Assembly: GCA_001414485.1 (NCBI GenBank)
Contig: LLEY01000309.1
Span: forward strand, 1-36,911
DNA length: 36,911 nt
Reading direction: 5' to 3'
From: Calycina herbarum
Taxonomy: Eukaryota; Ascomycota; Leotiomycetes; Helotiales; Pezizellaceae
Shown here: in pieces, positions 11,531 through 20,700 of the stretch
How positions within the stretch are numbered: position 1 is the first letter of the stretch
How the letters are laid out: every line of letters begins with the position of its first letter
Program-made: the position numbers and the translations under genes
Notes under the pieces: generated by a model
Told to the model about the DNA's origin: nothing
Database searches by the model: none
Seen by the model: the letters and a program-made list of their open reading frames with translations, nothing else

Positions 11531-11566
11531 ATTAGATTAGATTAATGGCCATTAATCTAATCTAAT
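11531..11566. repeat. Perfect 36-bp palindrome near the right end of the hAT element
   Basis: Two 18-base arms meet at the GG|CC centre (11548/11549). The left arm is ATTAGATTAGATTAATGG and the right arm is its exact complement. It is built from the same words that fill the subterminal regions and could be a transposase-binding array or a hairpin. Confidence 0.8.
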
Positions 11567-11810
11567 TTAATCATTACTTTCGCTGGCTACACCCAGAATT
11601 CAAATTTCCCTTCAAACTCAAGAGCTTTTATGAACTCTATGTTGATTCTTGACTTTACACTTTTTTTCAAATAGTAGAGCTCTTTGTGAACTCGAAACTA
11701 CTTTTGAGCTTTTAGACTCATCAGAATTCAACTTGAATTCCAAGGGTTCCTAGTGAATGAAAAATGTTCTCGTGAACGTCAAAGCTTCTCTTAAGGACAC
11801 CCTGTAAGAA

Positions 11811-12099
11811 CTAAATTTTTACCAACCCATCAGGACTAAATAGCTAAGCTCTCAACACTTACATATGCAATTCAACCTTAAACCTATTTGCCAAAGCGAT
11901 TTGAAGTAGAGGCTCGCTTATCATTTCTTCACTATTTTCTATTCCTATCATGTCAACTGATACAAATTTAAAGGCCAACGAAGAAAAGAAACCAACGTAG
12001 TGTATGAGTTAGAGACTATATGTTCTCAGATTGTTCCGTTTACAATTAAAAGAAGAAAGTCACGTGATCGATTGTAAAAGGTTGAGCCCGACGGGGATA
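11811..12099. other. Gene-free spacer between the repeat tract and a MITE
   Basis: Nothing recognisable was seen. The bases immediately before the MITE (about 12060-12099) contain CACGTG and are GC-richer than the rest. Confidence 0.4.
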
Positions 12100-12368
12100 A
12101 TCGTAGGCGTGTCACGTTCCTCTACTGGCTCTACGTTCCTCCGGGAGTAGGTGTATTTAATTAGATAAATACATTTAATTAAATAATGTGGCTTGCGTCT
12201 GAAAACACTATGGAGACACAGCCACATCAAACTTTTGCGCTAGCGTCGATATTCAAGTGTGGCTTGAACGCGAATCTCAGGCGTAAGCCACATTATTTAA
12301 TTAAATATATTTATCAAAAACACCTACTCCCGGAGCTTGCGAAGGGCCAGTAGCGCCACGCCTAGGAT
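12100..12368. mobile_element. Foldback MITE, 269 bp, about 100-bp imperfect inverted repeats
   Basis: The left arm (12100-12201) and right arm (12278-12368) are inverted copies. Both start ATCSTAGGCGTG and include CTCCGGGAGTAGGTGT and AATTAAATAATGTGGCTT. TA dinucleotides flank both ends (12098-12099, 12369-12370), as expected for a Tc1/mariner-type target duplication. There is no open frame. The arms diverge by substitutions and small indels, so the insertion is not recent. Confidence 0.8.
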
Positions 12369-12743
12369 TAATAAGATCACCCGGTCGCGTCGCATTTGGC
12401 GAGTTCATCTATCTTACAATCCTCCACGTCAAATTGGGAGTCCTAGCCATCGGAGAAATATTCTACTCCCTGTTTAAGAGGGGAGCTGATCCGACGACGG
12501 CCGTGGTGGGAAGGTTACGCGCCAGTTGAGATCTTCATGAAGGTCATCTTGGGAGAGATAAGTTCCATATCTCTTTGGCATCAGCCTGCGCAACAACTGG
12601 TCTTGTGTGCCGTTGTTTGATGACAGCTTGCACATTTACACCACGCTCTCATCAGGAGATTTGGTCAAAATATTTACTGCAGTGGCAAATTGGTTTCATT
12701 TGAATTGTGCTAAATATATCGCTAGGGAACAACACGCTGCCAG
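12369..12743. other. 3' flank of the coiled-coil gene
   Basis: 375 bases of ordinary composition between the MITE and the stop codon of the minus-strand gene. No gene or repeat is visible. It probably carries the 3' UTR. Confidence 0.4.
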
Positions 12744-14452
12744 CTATTCCTTCTTGCTATCAAGCCAGACAACCCCCTTTGCCCATACCCGTTCACGATC
12801 ATAGTCATTGCCTTCATCAGTACCAGCCACACACAACAGTGGATGCACCAACACAGACACCGGCTTGCCCTTCAGTTGGTCTTCGTGGTCATCGTATTTC
12901 ACCAGATTATCTGGATCAAAATCCTCGCTCTCAGGGTTGAAACCTAGCGAGTCCATGTCTCGCAAAGTATAGCATTTCAATTCTGCGCGCCTGGTCCACA
13001 GCTTATACAATTGTCTGGCGGCTTCATCGTATATCTTTTTAAGCTTTTCTGCGACATCCGAGCTAGGGGGTTTGCCGACTAGGGAGGATGCTGGCCCGTT
13101 CAGAAAAGCAACAGCTTCCTCTTGTGCCACCTTTGTGATGGTGGCCTCTGTTGTCTGGTTCAACTCAATTTCGCCATCGGACGTTTCAAGTCCCAGAGGA
13201 GGCATAAGTAGTCGTAAAGTTTGGGAGCGCCAAATATGAGCATCTCGTGGATTTGCTAGAGTAATCAGAAGGATACAGTCTGGTACGTGAGAATCGACAT
13301 ACCATTCTTTGCCTGTTGATAAATGTCCTCTAAGGCACTTTCTGTGGATGAGGACTTCTCAGAACTACTTCTGAGGAAGAAGAATGGGGACCGGGAAAAG
13401 GTCATATGCACATGGTGGGCAAGGAGAGCATTCAAGAGAAGCATTGGTGACTTTTTGATGGCGAATATACTCTTTGGAAGCTCATCATTCTCCAACACAA
13501 CTATATTCGAAAGTTCTTGCATCAAGGCCGAGTATTCCTCTGTTTTGAGAGACTGCAGCACCGAAATATCTTTGATTGACGCTGTTCTCGCCCAAGTCCG
13601 CATATCCCTCTTCAACCTGTCGAGGTCGCTTATGACCTTTGTTTCATCCACTGGGAGCCACTGAGCGGATTCCATCTGTTTGAAGGATGCCTCTTGTTGT
13701 TTGCGAATGAATGCATTGTGCTGCTCCTCGAGGGCGGATTTTGCCAGTTGGATTTTGTGGATTTTGGCTTGCGACACCTGTTCCCTCTTTACCATGTTTT
13801 GTTTGGCTTCGTGGAGTTGTCTTCGGAGGCTTTCTTCTCTTTCTATCCACTCGCGTTCCTTCTCTTTCAGGATGTCCCTGAATTGAAGATGCTTCTGGGG
13901 GGCGGACTTCGCTGACTGGATTTCGTGAATTTCTGCTTGCAACACCTGCTCCCTCTTTACCATGTTTTGTTCGGCTTCGTGAAGTTGTCTTCGGAGGTCT
14001 TCTTCTCTTTCTATCAACTCGCGTTCCTTCTCTTCTAATATGCTCTTGACCTGTTTCCACTCCTCGAGTCGGTACGGGGAACCCTGGGACTGATCGGGTT
14101 CGCAATCCGATTCCTGAGGTTCTCGAACAAGCAGCGTCCCACCATTCTCTCTCTGCTTTCGCTCGTCGTTGGTCCTCAAGGAAGGTTTATAAGAGACGGG
14201 GATTACCTTCTGGAACAAATCCCAAAAGAATCCAGTTCTCTGTTCGGATTGATGCGCTACATGACCGTCAGCTCTTCTCTTACTTCCATGGAAAGGAAGC
14301 GTACACCGACTTTTGTCGTTTAGTCGAGGAGGGGCATTTCCTCGCCCGTCACGTTTAGATGTACGTTCTTCAATTCGATCTTGGGGCGGGGGAAGTACTT
14401 CGTCATCAAAACCCTCGCGCTGGTGAGCTGAATTATGCTTCTTAGAATTCAT
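12744..14452 (-). CDS. Coiled-coil protein of unknown function, next to the Hsp70-like gene
   Basis: Not recognised as a named family. Two exons, 14452-13303 and 13255-12744, joined across a 47-bp intron (GTATGT...CTAG); 553 aa. Residues 1-130 are charged and low in complexity. Residues about 130-260 form a strong coiled coil made of two near-identical 56-residue units (140-170 EKERELIEREEDLRRQLHEA..., 196-226 EKEREWIEREESLRRQLHEA...). Next comes a helical stretch with WLPVDETKVISDLDRLKRDM and MRTWAR. The C-terminal 150 residues are a distinct region with LYKLWTRRAELKCYTLRDM, VLVHPLL, GTDEGNDYDRERVWAKGVVW. There is no signal peptide or membrane segment. It is divergent from the Hsp70-like gene, 410 bp between starts, so co-regulation or a physical partnership is plausible but inferred. 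Confidence 0.75.
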
Positions 14453-14862
14453 GCTGGAAATATTGTATAACTTTTTCGGGAGGCGAAAGCCTCACCTTTT
14501 GGTTCAACAACCGGTTTTCACTTACGGGGAAGCGCCATGAGTGCATGTAACTGTGTGCGTGCAAGCACCGCAGGGGTATATGCATGGCGTGTTGCAGCTT
14601 ACTTTGTTTCCTAACCAATTGAAAAAACCAACAAGAGGGAAGGTTGGAACTGCAGACCCTTGAATTGTGATCGGGAAAGTGATCCTGAACGGGACGGGAC
14701 GGAACGAGCCAATGTTTGGAGTATCCTGAATCGAAACCAACAGTGGCCGCAGAAAGGGTTACAAAACTATCCTCTCGTCCACTGTGTGATCGTTCATATT
14801 CCAGGACCTTAGCAACAAACCTCATCAAAGCTGTCCGGCCCATCAACCCCACCAAATCAATC
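14453..14862. promoter_or_regulatory. Divergent promoter of the coiled-coil and Hsp70-like genes
   Basis: 410 bp between head-to-head starts. A CCAAT box is at 14709-14713, about 150 bp before the Hsp70-like ATG. Short GGGAC repeats (about 14692-14704) precede it. No clear array of heat-shock elements (inverted nGAAn units) was seen. Confidence 0.45.
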
Positions 14863-17116
14863 ATGGCTGTGTCGCACGGCGATAGCAGCACTCGACATAA
14901 ACTCATTGTAGGAATTGATTACGGTACCACCTTTTCAGGTAAGTAAATTGAATACAAACAAGCGACTGTTATGCGTTTCATTTGGCATATTATTTACGAA
15001 GTAATTCACAGGCGTAAGTTATGTTACCACTGAGAAGAAGGGATTAGATGATATCAACATCATTACTTCTTGGCCCGGCGAACAAGGTACATCTTCAAAG
15101 ACCCCAACAAGGATTGCATACGACCGCGAAAACCCTTCTATCAAAAGCAATAAATGGGGCTTTCAAGTCCAACCCAAACTCATTTCTTACTCTTGGACAA
15201 AACTGTTACTCGATAAGAATGCTGTGGTGGGCGAGTATGATGACCCGTCGCTTTCCAAAATGGCTGGAGATGGAATATTACATCTTCCGTCTTTCCGCGA
15301 CGCTGCTGGGGTTTGTGAAGACTTCCTCCACGAGGTCTATGTTTATGTATCCGGAAAGTTGCGTCAAGAAATGACCACGGTCACCTTTGAAAGCACGCCC
15401 ATGGAATGTTGGATCACTTTACCAGCTATATGGTCAGATGAGGCGAAAGACGCGACATTGGCTGCTGCAAAGAAAGCTGGTTTTGGGAACCGCGAAGGTG
15501 ATGAGGTGTTTACTATTACAGAACCAGAGGCGGCAGCGATCGCTACATTGAAGGGATTCGCGGCTCCAGGTGTTCTCAATCATCTCAAGGCAAGTCAGCA
15601 TGTTGATTTATTCATAAACCTTTGAGGCCTAACAAAGTACCTAGCCGAATGAAAACATCCTCATATGTGATTGTGGCGGTGGTACTGTTGATATAACAAC
15701 GTACGTGATCACTCAGGTATCGCCATCCTTGACCTTCGACGAACTTCACATCGGTGCAGGTAAAACACTCTTCCATTTCGCTCTTCAACTGCTCACTTAA
15801 CTCTTTAATTTAGGCGGTAAATGCGGTTCCACATATGTAGACCGTAACCTACACTCCCTCCTGTCAAAACGCTTTGGTTCAAGCTTTGATGACCTTCCGT
15901 TTTCACAAAAGGGACCAGGAAGTAAATTTATGCTATCTTTTGAGACATACAAAAAGTCCTTCGGGTTGAGTGACGATAGAGATACTCAGGAGATCGGGCC
16001 AATCAAGCTTGATGTTCCAGAATCAGAGCATTACGACGAAGACGAAAGCTTGGTCATTCTCACGTAGTAAGTATTTTAAGCTTCGAGTGTTGGTTGAATA
16101 CTGACTGGGTTTTAGTGAGGATATGCAGACACTTTTCGATCCTGTTATTGCTGACATTACAAGTTTGTTAAATGAACAAGTCCAAGAGGCAAAAGCGAAA
16201 AAGAAAGCCACAATTGATGTATTGAAATGATAACCTTCTTCTTGTTTATAAGGCTGACTGAGATCTTGAATTAGCGTGTAATTCTTGTTGGTGGGTTCGC
16301 TGAGTCGCCATATTTATACAACTTATTGGAAGACTGGTGTTGGAAAAATGGTGAAATTGTTCTGATACGCCCTGCCTATCCGCAAGTGATCGCCTCTTGG
16401 GTCAAGGTCCTAATGCTGACTTTTCTTAGCCAGGCGGCTGTGGTTCGTGGTGCAGCCCTGAGAGGCTTGGAGGGGCTTGCACCCACTAAAAAGTACGCTC
16501 GTAGGCATTATGGGGTGTCAGCTGGGAAGATCTTTCGAGAAAATATTGATCCGGAGTATCTTTCTTACATGAGCACTTATGATAACCAGAAGTGTTGTGA
16601 CGGGAGGATGAGCTGGATGATTTCGAAGGTAAGTAATGCCCCACGCGTTGGAAATCCTTGGAGTCACGTTGGGTTCCGTCTGCTAACACCGTGCTTGCAC
16701 AGGGAGAAGAAATAGTTCAGGGGACTTTCCGAACTGCCTCTTTCACAAGAGGGTATTTTCCTGGGCAAGAACAAATATTTGAGGACAATTTGTATGCATG
16801 CTCTTCGGCGAACGCTCCAGAATATGTCCATGATATATGTATGTCACCTCATCGAGAATTATTCGCAATTAGATGGTAGAACTAATTTGCAACAGCCGTG
16901 GAATTTATTGGAGTGATCAAAACCAAGTTTCCTGCGGACTTTGACCTTGGCACTAGTCTCAAATCTAAGTTTGACTCAAAAAATGGCAGACGAATATACC
17001 GGCTCTCGTATAAGACGCATGTGGTATTTGGGAGTAAGGGTAGTAACCTCACGTTCAAGACCATTGTGAATGGTAAGGTGGTGTCAACGGCAGATATTGT
17101 ATTTGATCAGAGCTGA
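14863..17116 (+). CDS. Hsp70-like ATPase (fungal actin-fold family, HSPA12-like)
   Basis: Predicted cytosolic ATPase of the Hsp70/actin fold. Nine exons: 14863-14938, 15012-15589, 15645-15759, 15814-16066, 16116-16218, 16275-16385, 16434-16628, 16703-16838, 16896-17116; 595 aa. Motifs: phosphate-1 GIDYGTTFSG (17-26), connect-1 region FTITEPEAAAI, phosphate-2 CDCGGGTVDIT (226-236), adenosine motif VILVGGFAESPYL (377-389), and AAVVRGAALRGLEG. The canonical substrate-binding domain and EEVD tail are absent; a short C-terminal beta-like region replaces them, so this is not a housekeeping Hsp70. Intron 2 is GC-AG (AAG|GCAAGT); the nearest GT would cause a stop. Intron 6 (48 bp) keeps the frame if retained, adding 16 residues inside the nucleotide-binding domain. 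The start is the ATG at 14863. Confidence 0.9.
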
Positions 17117-17728
17117 TGTTCTTTGCTTTGTTTGTAAAGATAGCATTAGTAGGGAGTTGCTAAATTATGAAACGATAGTTCTCACGGGTAAGTGTGATTT
17201 TGGAAACCCATTTAACTTGAGTGGTGCCAGTATATACGTGAAAATGATCTCAGCCACTGTGATTGCTTCCAGGCTTGTGGGTCGCTGCTCAGCCCACAAC
17301 TGTCGGATAGGACGACAGACAGGTGGGGTTTTGGGTTGTTTCGTACAACGTATCCGACCGAACAGCTGTAGCGAGATTAACACCACCCAAGCCCTGCAAA
17401 TGCACTGGAAACCCAACAAAACCCTGGCTTTTTGGCTTGAATTCCCTTGTTTGTGGCTTCTGAGAGCCTTGTCTGTGGGGTTAGGGACCCTTTTCAATTG
17501 GATCTTGACCCTTGGTATTTAATCTCGCTAAAGCTGTTCGGTCGGATACGTTGTAGAACCGCCCTACGCCGCAATAATGAGGTGGCCAAGTAATTTTGCA
17601 TGTTGGATATCACCCTTGGCGGCCAATTGCAAGGCCCTGCAAAAACGGGCGGTTATCTCCCATTTGTCCCCGCTACATGTCATCCAGACAGCGGGATTAC
17701 TATCCACCTAGCGATTTAATAGTACTCG
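17117..17728. other. Intergenic between the Hsp70-like and GHKL genes, carrying a MITE
   Basis: 612 bp between same-strand genes. The middle third is a MITE. The 175 bp between the MITE and the next start contain CCAAT (about 17623) and a TTATCT (GATA-type) site near 17652. No other open frame of quality is present. Confidence 0.5.
17346..17553. mobile_element. MITE, 208 bp, about 35-bp near-perfect terminal inverted repeats, TA duplication
   Basis: The left end begins CAACGTATCCGACCGAACAG. The right end is its inverted copy, with one mismatch over about 35 bases (both arms continue TAGCGAGATTAA). TA flanks both ends (17344-17345, 17554-17555), the signature of Tc1/mariner-type movement. There is no coding capacity. 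The near-identity of the arms suggests a younger insertion than the other MITE. It lies 175 bp before the start codon of the GHKL-nuclease gene. Confidence 0.9.
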
Positions 17729-20700
17729 ATGGAGAATCCACTCACTATTACGATTGAGCAGGCACGCAAGATTGTCAGCAATGAGGCGAAGAGTAAAGGT
17801 TGGGTTCGACCGGGACTCAGCGAATCGCAGAACCCAGAGACGGTCGAGATTTTAGAGACACTCAAGCGTACCAGAGAATCACTTGGGGACATAGTTGACG
17901 TGTAAGAAAGAACTCGCAGCCTAGATCATTTTCAAACTTGCTGACAATGGCAGAATTGCAACAGGAATCGGTTCGCGAAGAGGTCGCTTTATTTTAGAAT
18001 TGATCCAAAACGTGGAAGATTGTGAATTCAATCACACCGATAGACCTTCAATAAAGTTTCAAGTCAATCCAACTGAGATTGTTGTAGAAAGCAATCAGGA
18101 CGGCTTCATAGAACGCGATGTTTCCGGTATTTGTCGAACAGGGCGAAGCTGGAAAAGGGGGATGCCTGGGTACGTTGGCGACAAAGGAATCGGATTCAAG
18201 TCGGTGTTTGGAGTGGCATCCAGAGTTGACATACAATCCAACGCTTTCTCGTTCTTTTTTGTCTATAACGGAGGGGATTCAACGGACGAGAAACTAGGGA
18301 TCATTACCCCAATCGTTGGGAACCATCCCATTGAGCCTAGTCAACGTCCGCTCACCAGAATGAAACTGACCTTGGATGGAAAGACATCATATGATGCACT
18401 TGTCGCTGATTTTACCGCCAATCTCAACAATTTACTGCTATTCCTTTCGAACCTCAAGGATATTAGCTTTGAAATATTTTACCCGGATCAAGCGAGAACC
18501 ATCACCACCACTTACGGGATATCAGAGGAAGATGGGACTAAGTGCATAACTATGCGAAGTAGAGCGTTAGTTGCCCCTCGGGAATGGCGATATCTAGTTG
18601 TTAGAACACCATTACTTGGCCTGCCAAGTGATCCTGCCAGGCCTGGTACCAACGAGTGTGAAGGGGTTTTGGCATTCCCGGTTGCTGCCGATGGCTCGCC
18701 AGGCACTCGCACAGAACATGACATATACGCTTTTCTTCCAGTTTGTACTGTTGGATTCAATGTAAGTTCCCTAAGAAACCGTAAAGTAACCCGCTAAAAC
18801 CAAACTTAGTTTCTACTTCAAGCGGACTTCCTTGTACAGGCGAATCGGGAGGAAGTTATTGTTGATTCAGATTGGAATAAGAAGATTGTGGATCAACTTT
18901 CCAAGGCTTTCTGCGATGCCATGGCAGACTTCTCGACAAGTCGTTCCCTACGCTTTAGGTGGATGAGATTCTTGCCAATTGGGATAGCTTCTTACGTGAA
19001 TCCACTTTGGTCCCTTCTCACGTCCAACATACTCGAGACTCTACGCCAGCAAAGACTCCTTTATCCTCACGATCCTAGTCAAGAATACGATGGACACCTT
19101 AGGTCTTCACCTGATAAATTGCGGATACTTCCCGAAAATTACCTAGACAACAGAAGCAGATCACCGTTATTTCCCGACCTTCCTAGGACGAACAATAATA
19201 CGAGATATCTTTCCCTCCGTTATGAACCACCGGATGTCGAATTATTAAGAACAGCCTTTCATTTGCGGAATATTGGGGATATTCCAATGGCATACAGGAT
19301 AGAGCATGACTTGAATAGTCGCAGATCGGTGATGAAGGATCCCAATACCGATCCTTACTGGCACCACCGTGCAGCTTCTCTCATCACATCATTGTTGAAT
19401 AGAGATACAGGTGTAGCGGATATGATCAAACAAAGGCTATCACTTATCCCACTCAGCGACGGAAGATGGGTAACTGCGTCAACCCCCGATTTACATTTCC
19501 CAGCTCTACGTGGGCCTTCTATCCCCAAGGACTTGGTCGTCACGATTAATCCAGATGCCGCAAACAACTCTTCGAGGAAGGTCATGTTCGAGAATCTCGA
19601 CGTAACCGAAATAAGCGCCTCCAATGTCGTTGATCTGATATGGAGTTTCTATTCACAGCGCAACCTAGCATCCAATTTCGAAAACTCGAGGGAACATTTG
19701 GCATATTTATATTGGCACCATGACCAATTACGTTCTAACGATAATCGGTTCTCTCGACTTTCTCTATACGATAACAATGAGACCAGTGTGCTTTGCGATG
19801 ATGTCAGAACAATATATATGCCATTTGATGATGAATATGGTCCATTGGAGCTTATGAAATCGGTGCCTGACCCCAGAAATCCTGCTCGTTTTGTACCCGC
19901 GTGTCCAGTAAGATATCTCAACCCTGGCTATCTTGATATTTTCAACTCAAGAACTCGAAGGAATGGTTTGAAATGGCTAGATTGGTTGCAAAAGGGGCCT
20001 GGTGTACGGTGCAACCTTCGGTTAAAATATCGAGCAGGATCTTTATCTCCCGAGTTCCGACATCTCCTTCAGTATCGACCAGAAAAGATCATTAAGGTAT
20101 TGAAAACAGATTGGAGAACCTACAGGCGAGAGACCAGCAGCAGTATCGACGAAGAAATTTCCCAAGCAGAGGTCCTATGTCAGAATGGCCACTCGGAGGT
20201 GTTGACAACTACATACTTCCCCTCGCCTAGCTTGATACAACAGGCTCAAGATCTAGGAGTTGTTCGCGTTTTTCCATTCGTGGCAATTCCAGATCTCGCG
20301 GAAGATGACATAGCATTTGAAGATTGGAGATTTCTTGACAGGTTTGGTGTGAAGTTCGAGGCCAGTCTTGCCTTCTATTTGAGCATTTTACAGCAGCACC
20401 GAGGAGAAAACTGCCCAAGTTGGAACAGAGAAACCCGGACGGGAATATTGAAGACATATGAGGCAATTGCCGACCACTATAATGAGATAAGTCGAGAAAT
20501 GGTAGTGTAAGTTTACAATCCTCTATATTATTGTATCCTTGGGTTAACCAGAGACAGGCAAGCATTCGATCAACATGGCTTAATTTTGCACCCACAGTCG
20601 TTTCGGTCTGATTCAGTCTCTGCGACTTGGCTTGAACCACAGTCGTGCTTGTGGAGGGGACCTGAGAACCTGCTTGACAAGATCCCACTTGCTACTGTTG

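Larger units (their letters stand above)
10761..11585 (-). mobile_element. Non-autonomous (deleted) hAT-family DNA transposon, 825 bp
   Basis: The termini are CAGCG at the left and CGCTG at the right. The element is flanked by a perfect 8-bp target duplication, GCTACACC (10753-10760 and 11586-11593). An 8-bp duplication and CAG ends are hAT hallmarks. Both subterminal regions contain runs of ATTAATC/GATTAGA words. A block near 10778-10831 is repeated almost exactly in the same orientation near 11455-11512. The right end also has a 36-bp palindrome. A broken transposase C-terminus is kept on the minus strand. The element sits inside the degenerate repeat tract. Confidence 0.88.
10230..11810. 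repeat. Degenerate short-unit repeat (about 38-40 bp where clearest), split by a hAT insertion
   Basis: Variants of CTTGAACGTAAAGG followed by TTCTTATGAAC recur, most regularly at about 10450-10570 with a spacing of 38-40 bases. More diverged copies continue to 10752 and resume after the hAT element, from 11594 to about 11810. The two halves were one tract before the insertion. Function unknown; it is not coding. Confidence 0.5.

Noticed and set aside
9660..11810. Repeat tracts considered as a CRISPR array
   Set aside because: Units are degenerate and contiguous with no conserved repeat/unique spacer alternation, and the genome is clearly fungal.
14442..14906. Minus-strand open frame of about 154 codons across the Hsp70-like promoter
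   Set aside because: It overlaps the starts of two well-supported genes, has no recognisable domain, and lies where a divergent promoter is expected.
17070..17522. Plus-strand frame running from the Hsp70-like 3' end into the MITE
   Set aside because: It spans the end of a real gene, its UTR and a MITE; no splice or domain support.
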